Positions 1 through 6,208 of a DNA stretch of 6,386 bases are shown in pieces. The stretch spans positions 1 to 6,386 of the forward strand of contig MWAC01000121.1 of assembly GCA_002068815.1 (NCBI GenBank), written 5' to 3'. Within the stretch, counting starts at the first letter, position 1; the number at the start of each line of letters is the position of its first letter. The DNA comes from Firmicutes bacterium ADurb.Bin467. Lineage in GTDB: Bacteria; Bacillota; Clostridia; Christensenellales; Aristaeellaceae. Position numbers and translations under genes: made by a program. The notes beneath the pieces are model-generated. The model was given only the letters and a program-made list of their open reading frames with translations, was not told the origin of the DNA and ran no database searches.

Positions 1-1256
1 AGCGCCTTCGCGCCGATGTCGCTTCGCATGTGCATGCCTTCAAAATACACGCGGCTCGCCGCCGCGTACGCGCGATCGACCGCCTCTTTGAGCGTGTCCG
101 CGGTCGCCGCCGCGCCGAGCACGCGCCCGCCGGCGGTCACGAGGCCGCCGTCCGGCCCGATCGCGGTGCCCGAGTGGAACACATACGCGCCCTCCGGCAT
201 CGCGCCGAGCTCGATGGTCTTGCCGGTTGCGCATTTCTCCGGATACCCGCCGGACGCGATCACGACGCAGCAGCACGCGCCGGGCCGGAACCGGACGTCG
301 ATCTCCGAGAGCCGCTCGCCCTCGACCGCGCGCATGATTTCGAGCAGGTCGGTCTCGAGCAGCGGCAGCACCGCCTGCGCCTCGGGGTCCCCGAAGCGGC
401 AGTTGTACTCGATGACCTTCGGGCCGTCAACTGTCAGCATCAGCCCGAAGTACAGGCAGCCCTTGAAGCGCCGTCCCTCCGCGTTCATCGCGCGCACGGT
501 CGGAAGGAAGATTTCGCGCATGCAGCGGTCGGCGATTGCGGGCGTGTAGTACGGATTCGGCGCGATTGCGCCCATGCCGCCGGTGTTGAGGCCCAAGTCG
601 AGGTCGTTCGCGCGCTTGTGGTCCATCGACGACACCATCGGCACGATCGCCTTGCCGTCGGTGAACGCGAGCACGGACACCTCCGGGCCCTCTAGGTATT
701 CCTCGATGACGACGCGGCTCCCGCTGCTCCCGAACGCGCGCTCGAGCATGATGCGCCGAACCGCTTCCTCGGCCTCGCCGCGGGTCTCGCAGATCAGGAC
801 GCCCTTTCCGAGCGCGAGCCCGTTGGCCTTGACGACGAGCGGCGCTTCGGCGCTTTTCAGGTATTCGAGCGCGCCGTCCGCGTCGTCGAACACCTCGAAC
901 CGCGCGGTCGGTATGCCGTATTTTTGCATCAGCCGCTTCGAAAACGCCTTGCTCGCCTCGATCTCGGCGGCACGCGCCTCCGGGCCGAAGCACGGGATGC
1001 CGAGCGCGTGCAGCCGGTCGACCGCGCCGAGCGCGAGCGGGTCGTCCGGCGCGACGACGGCGAAGTCGATCGCGCTTTCGCCCGCGAAGCGCGCGATGCC
1101 GTCGATGTCCGTCGCCTTGATCGGAACGCACACGGCGTCCTTCGCGATGCCGCCGTTTCCGGGCAGCGCGTAGATTGTCTCGACCGTGGGATTTTTCTTC
1201 AGCATCTGGATCAGCGCGTGCTCGCGCCCGCCGCCGCCGACGACCATCAGTTTCAT
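1..1256 (-). CDS. purD: GAR synthetase PurD (phosphoribosylamine-glycine ligase), last codons outside window
   Basis: PurD is an ATP-grasp ligase that joins glycine to phosphoribosylamine, giving GAR (step 2). My translation gives 418 residues, open to the window edge. The family is about 420-430 residues and the closing MRSDIGAKA block is present, so only a few residues are missing. Motifs in order: N-terminal VVGGGGREHAL (5-15), LPGNGGIA (31-38), VVAPDDPLALG near residues 67-77, the ATP-grasp lysine segment VVKANGLALGKGV (141-153), NTGGMGAIAPNPYYTP near residue 230, and the metal-binding EYNCRFGDPEAQ (283-294), which closely matches E. coli PurD. Three consecutive cysteines occur at 328-330 in GACCCVVIASGGYP. 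The labile product of PurF is the substrate, so co-expression with purF is meaningful. The ATG is the first in frame after the upstream stop and has AGGAG at 6 bases. Confidence 0.96.
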   Translation of the reverse strand, partial: MKLMVVGGGGREHALIQMLKKNPTVETIYALPGNGGIAKDAVCVPIKATDIDGIARFAGESAIDFAVVAPDDPLALGAVDRLHALGIPCFGPEARAAEIEASKAFSKRLMQKYGIPTARFEVFDDADGALEYLKSAEAPLVVKANGLALGKGVLICETRGEAEEAVRRIMLERAFGSSGSRVVIEEYLEGPEVSVLAFTDGKAIVPMVSSMDHKRANDLDLGLNTGGMGAIAPNPYYTPAIADRCMREIFLPTVRAMNAEGRRFKGCLYFGLMLTVDGPKVIEYNCRFGDPEAQAVLPLLETDLLEIMRAVEGERLSEIDVRFRPGACCCVVIASGGYPEKCATGKTIELGAMPEGAYVFHSGTAIGPDGGLVTAGGRVLGAAATADTLKEAVDRAYAAASRVYFEGMHMRSDIGAKA

Positions 1257-1262
1257 ATATAT

Positions 1263-1267
1263 CTCCT
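1263..1267 (-). promoter_or_regulatory. Ribosome binding site for purD (AGGAG, overlapping the transformylase stop)
   Basis: AGGAG begins inside the TAG stop of the transformylase gene and is followed by a 6-base AT-only spacer (atatat) before the ATG at 1256-1254. The AT-rich spacer stands out in this G+C-rich operon and probably keeps the start unstructured. Confidence 0.85.
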
Positions 1268-2423
1268 AATGGTGAAATAGCCGGACGCCGGTGAACGCCA
1301 TCGCGATGCCATACTTGTCGCAGGCGGCGATTCCATGGTCGTCGCGGATCGAGCCGCCGGGCTGCGCGATGTAGGAGACGCCGCTCCTATGCGCGCGCTC
1401 GATGTTGTCGCCGAACGGGAAGAACGCGTCGCTCGCGAGCGAGACGCCGGAAATGCCGCTCAAAAACGCCCGCTTTTCCTCGGCGGTCATAGGCTCCGGG
1501 GGGACTTCGAAGAGGTCGCCCTCGAGCGGTTCGCCGGAGAGGTACAGGTCGATCGCGTTGTCGCGCTCGGGGCGGGAGAGCGCGGGGTTGAACCGGAGAG
1601 AGAGCACCTTCGGATGCCGGCGCAATTGCCACAGGTCGGCCTTGTTGCCCGCGAGCCGCGTGCAGTGTATGCGCGACTGCTGGCCCGCGCCGACGCCGAT
1701 CGTCTGCCCGCCGAACGCGTAGCAGACGGAGTTCGACTGCGTGTACTTCGCGGCGATCAGGGCGATCAGGAGGTCGCGCTTCGCCGCATTCGGGATATCC
1801 TTGTTCGCCGTCACGACGTTTTCGAGCAGTCGTTCGTTCAGTTCCAGGTCGTTTCGCCCCTGCTCGAACGTGATGCCGAAGCACATCTTGCGCTCGATTT
1901 GGGCGGGGACGTAGTCCGGATCGATGCGGATTACATTGTAACCGCCCTTGCGCTTCGCCTTCAATATTCCAAGCGCCTCCGGCTCGTACCCCGGGGCGAT
2001 CACGCCGTCGGAGACCTCCTTCGCGATCAGGTTCGCGGTCGGGACGTCGCAAATGTCGCTCAGCGCGATGAAATCGCCGAACGACGACAGCCTGTCCGCG
2101 CCGCGCGCGCGCGCGTAGGCGGAGGCGAGCGGGGAGAGGGGGGCGTCCGGCGCGACGAAGTACATTTTCCTCAATTCGTCGGTCAGCGGGATGCCGACCG
2201 CGGCCCCGGCGGGGCTCACGTGCTTGAACGACGCGGCCGCGGGCAAGCCCGTCGCGCGCCGAAGCTCGCAGACGAGCTGCCAGCCGTTCAGCGCGTCGAG
2301 GAAGTTGATGTAGCCCGGCTTTCCGGACAGCACCTCGAGCGGCAGCTCGCCCTCCTCGACGAAGATGCGTGCGGGCTTCTGGTTCGGGTTGACGCCGTAT
2401 TTCAGCTCGATTTCGCGCGGCAT
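1266..2423 (-). CDS. purH: AICAR transformylase (C-terminal PurH/ATIC domain only, stand-alone)
   Basis: Phosphoribosylaminoimidazolecarboxamide formyltransferase converts AICAR and 10-formyltetrahydrofolate to FAICAR (step 9). The 385-residue product starts with ELKYGVNPNQ, the position where the transformylase domain begins in bifunctional PurH, so the roughly 195-residue cyclohydrolase domain is missing. Motifs: GYINFLDALNGWQLV (37-51), SFKHVSPAG (65-73) with the catalytic Lys67-His68 pair (Lys266-His267 in human ATIC), ARARGADRLSSFGD (104-117), KEVSDGVIAPGYEPEAL (135-151), KYTQSNSVC (226-234) with Asn231 likely matching human Asn431, GAGQQSRIHCTRLAG (245-259), SDAFFPF (331-337) and the end TGVRLFHH (378-385). 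KHVSPAG, the length and the C-terminus resemble animal ATIC more than typical bacterial PurH (KHxNPCG). The neighbouring PurO-like protein supplies the missing activity. The start is set by AGGAGG, and the TAG stop abuts the purD ribosome binding site. Confidence 0.95.
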   Translation of the reverse strand: MPREIELKYGVNPNQKPARIFVEEGELPLEVLSGKPGYINFLDALNGWQLVCELRRATGLPAAASFKHVSPAGAAVGIPLTDELRKMYFVAPDAPLSPLASAYARARGADRLSSFGDFIALSDICDVPTANLIAKEVSDGVIAPGYEPEALGILKAKRKGGYNVIRIDPDYVPAQIERKMCFGITFEQGRNDLELNERLLENVVTANKDIPNAAKRDLLIALIAAKYTQSNSVCYAFGGQTIGVGAGQQSRIHCTRLAGNKADLWQLRRHPKVLSLRFNPALSRPERDNAIDLYLSGEPLEGDLFEVPPEPMTAEEKRAFLSGISGVSLASDAFFPFGDNIERAHRSGVSYIAQPGGSIRDDHGIAACDKYGIAMAFTGVRLFHH

Positions 2424-2429
2424 GAAATT

Positions 2430-2435
2430 CCTCCT
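2430..2435 (-). promoter_or_regulatory. Ribosome binding site for AICAR transformylase (AGGAGG, overlapping the purO stop)
   Basis: AGGAGG shares its first two bases with the TAG stop of the cyclohydrolase gene and lies 6 bases before the ATG at 2423-2421. The 10-base spacer holds nothing else, so this is a termination-reinitiation junction. Confidence 0.9.
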
Positions 2436-3147
2436 ATGCGTTGGCGTTGACGATGCGCATGCCGGCCGCGAGGGTCGAAAGATCGACCGTGCGCACCCAG
2501 AGGGAGACGCGGTTTTCCGGGTTCAGCGCGCGCCAGATTTCCTCGGTCAGCCGGTCGATGTCCATGTCGGGAATTGCGACGCGCTCCGGCTCGCCCTCGA
2601 ACGGCGGCAGCGGGTCGCCGTCGCCCCGGTACGTGTGCAGGAAGTACGCGAGCCCCGGCGCGACGCGCTCGTAGTTGTAGAAGAACCGGCAGCAAGACGA
2701 CCCCTCCGGGTCGGCGGATTTCAAAATGCCCATCCTGAGCGAAAAATCGCCGCCCTCGACGGCCGCCATCGCGCTGATTCTGGGCGTGAAGTTCGGCGCG
2801 TCCGGCTCGAACGCGCGGGTGTTCAGCGCGGATTCGAAGCTGCCGCCGGACTTTAGCGCGTCCGCGATCGTGTCGGTCTGGTCGCCGTTCGTGACGATCG
2901 TATTGTTCCCGAGGATGCGCACCGGCGCGTAGATGACTAAGGAAGGGTCTTTCAAAAGCGCCGGATCGAACGCCTGCGTGCGCAGCCCGTCGCCGTCCGG
3001 CACGAACACGCGGTTGCGGCTGTTGACGCTCCGGCCCATGATGAAGTAGGCGAGGAAGAGCCTGCCGTCCGGCGCCTTTCCCGCGAGTATGCCGCGCCCG
3101 GGATAGGCGCTTTTGCCGACGGATTCGGCGATTGTGCACGCGTTCAT
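2434..3147 (-). CDS. purO: IMP cyclohydrolase, PurO-like family (stand-alone)
   Basis: This 237-residue protein is recognised as the stand-alone IMP cyclohydrolase family typified by archaeal PurO (IMP_cyclohyd family). That family closes FAICAR to IMP (step 10) and is unrelated to the MGS-like cyclohydrolase domain of PurH; archaeal PurO has an Ntn-hydrolase-like fold. Family-typical stretches are YPGRGI (15-20), FIMGRSVNSRNRVF (35-48), APVRILGN (74-81), TNGDQTDTI (86-94), EPDAPNFTPRI (114-124) and PPFEGEPERV (181-190). No signal peptide or membrane segment is seen. The ATG overlaps the purN stop and has a perfect AGGAGG. Its TAG stop forms the start of the next gene's Shine-Dalgarno. Placement between purN and a PurH fragment lacking a cyclohydrolase domain strongly supports the function. 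Residues essential for catalysis cannot be assigned with confidence from memory, and activity is inferred. Confidence 0.9.
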   Translation of the reverse strand: MNACTIAESVGKSAYPGRGILAGKAPDGRLFLAYFIMGRSVNSRNRVFVPDGDGLRTQAFDPALLKDPSLVIYAPVRILGNNTIVTNGDQTDTIADALKSGGSFESALNTRAFEPDAPNFTPRISAMAAVEGGDFSLRMGILKSADPEGSSCCRFFYNYERVAPGLAYFLHTYRGDGDPLPPFEGEPERVAIPDMDIDRLTEEIWRALNPENRVSLWVRTVDLSTLAAGMRIVNANA

Positions 3148-3752
3148 CGCAATTCCTCCTGAATCTGTCGCGCGACCATCTCGACCGCGCGGGGCAAAAG
3201 CACCCACTCGGCGTCCTCCATCACGCGGCGCTGCAATACTTCCGGCGTGTCGCCGGGCAGCACCTCGACGGCCTTCTGCAGAAGGATTCTGCCGCCGTCG
3301 GGAATCTCGTTGACGAGGTGCACGGTCGCGCCGGTCACCTTGACGCCGCACGCGAGCGCCGCCTCGTGCACCTTCAGCCCGTAGAACCCCTTGCCGCAGA
3401 ACGAGGGGATCAGCGACGGGTGCACGTTGACGATCCGGTCGGGGAACGCGTGCACGAACGCGGGGGAGAGGATCGACAGAAACCCGGCGAGCACGAGCAT
3501 GTCGATGCCCCGCGCGCGCAGGATTTCGAGCATGTGCCGCTCGTGATCGTCCCGTGGTTCGTCCCTTTGGCGCTCGCAGACGACGGCCTCGATGCCGGCG
3601 CTCTTCGCGCGCTCGACGGCGTAGGCGCCGGGTTTGTTCGAGAGCACGAGCGCGATCTCGGCGCTTTTCAGCGTCCCCGCTTTGGAAGCGTCGATCAGCG
3701 CCTGCAGATTCGTCCCGCCGCCGGACACCAGCACCGCCGCGCGGACGCTCAT
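3144..3752 (-). CDS. purN: Phosphoribosylglycinamide formyltransferase PurN (GAR transformylase)
   Basis: PurN transfers a formyl group from 10-formyltetrahydrofolate to GAR, giving FGAR (step 3). The 202-residue product fits the usual 190-215. It opens with the phosphate-binding loop VLVSGGGTNLQALI (7-20). The catalytic triad known from E. coli PurN (Asn106, His108, Asp144) corresponds here to Asn109 and His111 in NVHPSLIPSF and Asp152 in VHLVNEIPDGG. FYGLKVHEAAL (123-133) and TGATVHLV (140-147) are also typical. The start ATG overlaps the purM stop as ATGA. The only Shine-Dalgarno-like sequence upstream is GAGGG at 3765-3769, 12 bases away, so translation probably relies on ribosomes finishing purM. 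Its last codons carry the AGGAGG that serves the next gene. Confidence 0.97.
   Translation of the reverse strand: MSVRAAVLVSGGGTNLQALIDASKAGTLKSAEIALVLSNKPGAYAVERAKSAGIEAVVCERQRDEPRDDHERHMLEILRARGIDMLVLAGFLSILSPAFVHAFPDRIVNVHPSLIPSFCGKGFYGLKVHEAALACGVKVTGATVHLVNEIPDGGRILLQKAVEVLPGDTPEVLQRRVMEDAEWVLLPRAVEMVARQIQEELR
3155..3160 (-). promoter_or_regulatory. Ribosome binding site for the PurO-like gene (AGGAGG)
   Basis: A perfect AGGAGG sits within the end of purN, 7 bases before the ATG at 3147-3145. It fixes the start of the cyclohydrolase gene, whose frame is otherwise open far upstream. Confidence 0.9.
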
Positions 3753-4774
3753 ACGAGTTCGACGCCCTCGCCCGGGGCGACCTCGCCGAGCACATAGGCG
3801 CGCTCGCCGGATTCGCCCAGGGCGCGCACGGCCTCGTCCGCGCGATCATTCGGCACGATCGCGACCATGCCGACGCCCATGTTGAACGTGTTGAACATGT
3901 CGCGCTCCGGGATGTCGCCGGTGCGCGCGATTATGTCGAAGATCGGGAGCACTTCCACGTTCGCGCGCTCGATACGCGCCGACAGCCCCTCCGCCAGCGC
4001 GCGCGGTATGTTCTCGAAGAAGCCGCCGCCGGTGATGTGCGAGACGGATCGTACGGGCACGCTTTCCGCGAGCTTTAAAATCGATTTGACGTAGATGCGC
4101 GTCGGTTGAAGCAGCGCCTCGCCGAGCGTCATCCCGAGTTCCTCGGAATACGCGCCGAGCGCGCCCATGTCGAACACGCGCCGGACGAGCGAAAAGCCGT
4201 TCGAGTGGACGCCCGAGCTCGCGAGCGCGATAAGGGCGTCTCCGGCTTGCACATGCTGGCGGTCAAATACCTTATCCCGGTCGACGAGGCCCACGCAGAA
4301 TCCCGCGAGGTCGTACTCGTCCTCGGGGTAGAAGCCCGGCATCTCGGCGGTCTCGCCGCCGATCAGCGCGCAGCCCGCGTCGACGCAGCCGTCCGCGACG
4401 CCCTTGACGATCGCGGCGATTCTCTCCGGCACGTTCCTGCCGCAGGCGATGTAGTCGAGGAAGAACAGCGGCCGCGCGCCGACGCACGCGACGTCGTTCG
4501 CGCACATCGCGACGCAGTCGATGCCGACGGTGTCGTGCCTGTCCATCAAAAACGCGATCTTGAGCTTCGTGCCGACGCCGTCCGTGCCGCTGACGAGCAC
4601 CGGCCGCTTCATGCCCGAAAGGTCCGGCTCGAACAGCCCGCCGAACCCGCCGATGCCCTCGAGGACGCCGGGGATCGCGGTGCGCCTGACGTGCGCCTTC
4701 ATGAGCTCCACCGCGCGGTAGCCGGCGGTGATGTCGACGCCGGCCCTTTTGTAGCTCTCGCTTTCGCTCTTCAC
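3749..4774 (-). CDS. purM: AIR synthetase PurM (phosphoribosylformylglycinamidine cyclo-ligase), GTG start
   Basis: PurM closes the imidazole ring, turning FGAM and ATP into AIR (step 5), as a cytoplasmic homodimer. The product is 341 residues, close to the usual 340-350. Conserved stretches in order: SYKRAGVDITAGY (7-19), IGGFGGLFE (41-49), the nucleotide-binding SGTDGVGTK (62-70), ALIGGETAEMPGFY (136-149), SSGVHSNGFSLVR (186-198), HITGGGFFENIPR (246-258) and FNMGVGM (297-303). The GTG start shares bases with the purF stop (GTGA) and has a strong GGAGG. Its own TGA overlaps the purN ATG (ATGA). The frame stays open far upstream through purF, but that extension is arginine-rich shadow sequence and does not belong to the protein. 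The FGAM synthetase that would supply its substrate is not encoded here. Confidence 0.97.
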   Translation of the reverse strand: MKSESESYKRAGVDITAGYRAVELMKAHVRRTAIPGVLEGIGGFGGLFEPDLSGMKRPVLVSGTDGVGTKLKIAFLMDRHDTVGIDCVAMCANDVACVGARPLFFLDYIACGRNVPERIAAIVKGVADGCVDAGCALIGGETAEMPGFYPEDEYDLAGFCVGLVDRDKVFDRQHVQAGDALIALASSGVHSNGFSLVRRVFDMGALGAYSEELGMTLGEALLQPTRIYVKSILKLAESVPVRSVSHITGGGFFENIPRALAEGLSARIERANVEVLPIFDIIARTGDIPERDMFNTFNMGVGMVAIVPNDRADEAVRALGESGERAYVLGEVAPGEGVELV

Positions 4775-6195
4775 GCTTCCGCCTCCGAAATCCTTCGCTC
4801 GTACTTGCTCTTGCCGCAGGAAGTGGGCGGCGTTTCGGGGTAGTTTCCGTCGAAGCAGGCGGTGCAGAAGCCGTGCGAGTTGTCCGCGAGCAGCTTCGCG
4901 CTGTCGCAGCTCAGGTACCCGAGCGAATCCGCGCCGAGCATCGTCCGGATTTCCTCCTCGGTATACTGGCAGGCGATCAGCTTGTCCCGGCTGTCGATGT
5001 CCGTGCCGAAATAGCACGGGTTTTTGAACGCGGGCGCGGACGAGCGCATGTGCACCTCGGTCGCGCCCGCCTCGCGCAAAAGGCCGACGATGCGCGCCGA
5101 CGTCGTTCCGCGGACGATCGAATCGTCGACGAGCACGACGCGCTTGCCGCGGACCGTCGCGGACACGGGGTTCAGCTTGATGCGCACGAGCTTCTCGCGG
5201 TCGGCCTGCACGGGCTCGATGAACGTGCGCGCGATGTACTTGCTCTTGATGAAGCCGATGCCGTAGGGGATGCCGGACTGCCGCGCGAAGCCGAGCGCCG
5301 CGTCGAGCCCGGAATCCGGCACGCCGACGACGACGTCCGCCTGCACCGGGTGCTCGAGCGCGAGAAACGCGCCGGCCCTCGCCCTGGCGACGTGCACGCT
5401 CGAGCCGTCGATGACCGAGTCCGGGCGCGCGAAGTAGATGTACTCGAACACGCAGGTCGACTTTTGCGCGGCGCCGACGTGCGTGCGGTCGGAGCGCATG
5501 CCGTCCTTGTCGACGATCACAATCTCGCCGGGCTCGACGTCGCGGACGAACCGCGCGCCGATCGCGTCGAGCGCGCAGCTCTCCGAGGCGAAGATCACGC
5601 TGTTTTCGAGCTCGCCGATGCACAGCGGCCGGAAGCCGTGCGGGTCGCGCACGGCGATCAGCTTGCTCGGCGACATCACGATCAGCGAGTACGCGCCCTT
5701 TAAGGCGTTCATCGCGCGCGAGATCGCCTCCTCGATCGAGCTCGAGGTGAGCCGCTCGCGCGTGATCGCGTACGGGATGACCTCGGTGTCGCTCGTCGTG
5801 TGGAAGATCGAGCCGTGCATCTCGAACTGCTCGCGCAATTCGCCCGCGTTCGTCAGCGCGCCGTTGTGCGCGAGCGCCATGCGGCCCTTGACGTGGTTGA
5901 CGACGAGCGGCTGCGCGTTGAGCCTGCGGTCGTTGCCGACGGTCCCGTAGCGCACATGCGCGACGGCCATCTGCCCGCGGCCCATGCCGGCGAGCACGTC
6001 CTTGTTGAAGATTTCGTTGACGAGGCCCGCGCCCTTGATGCAGTGGATGACGCCGTCGTCGTTGACGGCGATGCCGGAGCTCTCCTGACCGCGGTGCTGC
6101 AGAGCGTACAGGCCGTAGTAGCACAGCGACGCGACATCCAGCCCGTCCCGGCTGTAGACGCCGAACACGCCGCACTCCTCGTGGATATTTGACAT
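4771..6195 (-). CDS. purF: Amidophosphoribosyltransferase PurF (glutamine PRPP amidotransferase), Bacillus-type with Fe-S ligands
   Basis: PurF commits PRPP to purine synthesis (step 1). The N-terminal glutaminase domain releases ammonia from glutamine, and the C-terminal phosphoribosyltransferase domain makes phosphoribosylamine. With the start chosen here the protein is 474 residues. The catalytic cysteine is Cys8 in HEECGVFG, so a 7-residue propeptide is expected to be removed. Glutaminase motifs follow: QHRGQESSGIA (33-43), AHVRYGT (79-85), HNGALTN (110-116) and SDTEV (135-139). The PRPP loop VVLVDDSIVRGTT lies at 353-365. Cys248, Cys394 and the pair Cys444-x-x-Cys447 match the four [4Fe-4S] ligands of the B. 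subtilis enzyme, so an oxygen-sensitive cluster is inferred. An upstream in-frame ATG at 6210 would add five residues and form an ATGA overlap with purC, but it lacks a Shine-Dalgarno sequence. Its TGA stop overlaps the purM GTG start. Confidence 0.97.
   Translation of the reverse strand: MSNIHEECGVFGVYSRDGLDVASLCYYGLYALQHRGQESSGIAVNDDGVIHCIKGAGLVNEIFNKDVLAGMGRGQMAVAHVRYGTVGNDRRLNAQPLVVNHVKGRMALAHNGALTNAGELREQFEMHGSIFHTTSDTEVIPYAITRERLTSSSIEEAISRAMNALKGAYSLIVMSPSKLIAVRDPHGFRPLCIGELENSVIFASESCALDAIGARFVRDVEPGEIVIVDKDGMRSDRTHVGAAQKSTCVFEYIYFARPDSVIDGSSVHVARARAGAFLALEHPVQADVVVGVPDSGLDAALGFARQSGIPYGIGFIKSKYIARTFIEPVQADREKLVRIKLNPVSATVRGKRVVLVDDSIVRGTTSARIVGLLREAGATEVHMRSSAPAFKNPCYFGTDIDSRDKLIACQYTEEEIRTMLGADSLGYLSCDSAKLLADNSHGFCTACFDGNYPETPPTSCGKSKYERRISEAEA
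4782..4786 (-). promoter_or_regulatory. Ribosome binding site for purM (GGAGG), supporting a GTG start
   Basis: GGAGG lies inside the last purF codons, 7 bases before the GTG at 4774-4772. The ideal spacing, with no competing ATG nearby in that frame, is the main reason to accept GTG as the purM start. Confidence 0.85.
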
Positions 6196-6203
6196 TTCGG
6201 ATG

Positions 6204-6208
6204 TCCTC
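6204..6208 (-). promoter_or_regulatory. Ribosome binding site for purF (GAGGA), deciding its start
   Basis: GAGGA ends 8 bases before the ATG at 6195-6193 and overlaps the purC stop codon. The alternative in-frame ATG at 6210-6208 would overlap the purC stop as ATGA but has no purine-rich Shine-Dalgarno sequence upstream. This site therefore favours the downstream start. Confidence 0.65.

Noticed and set aside
1257..1265. The AT-only stretch before purD as a possible promoter element or terminator tail.
   Set aside because: It is only about six bases between a Shine-Dalgarno and a start codon; no hairpin or -35/-10 pair is evident. It is better read as the ribosome binding spacer.
2102..2115. 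An alternating (CG)7 tract, a possible Z-DNA-prone or repeat element.
   Set aside because: It encodes the conserved Ala-Arg-Ala-Arg part of the transformylase motif ARARGAD, so protein conservation and G+C-rich codon use explain it.
1335..2450. A 371-residue plus-strand open frame opposite the transformylase gene.
   Set aside because: It is an antisense shadow: composition is dominated by Arg, Ala, Val and Asp from complementing a G+C-rich gene, no conserved motif is present, and the opposite strand has clear conserved domains.
2434..3849. An extended 471-residue frame containing the PurO-like protein.
   Set aside because: The extra N-terminal part is the shadow of purN and the end of purM. 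A perfect AGGAGG at 3155-3160 marks the true start at 3147.
4106..5703. Plus-strand open frames of 245 and 276 residues opposite purM and purF, and similar ones at 30-695 and 3132-3797.
   Set aside because: They have the same antisense-shadow character, with no family resemblance, while the minus strand is fully explained.
3749..6175. A single long minus-strand frame that includes PurM with more than 460 residues in front of it, resembling a fusion protein.
   Set aside because: The upstream part lies out of frame with purF, is arginine-rich and low in diversity, and has no recognisable domain. It is a stop-free shadow caused by high G+C. purM has its own GTG and GGAGG.
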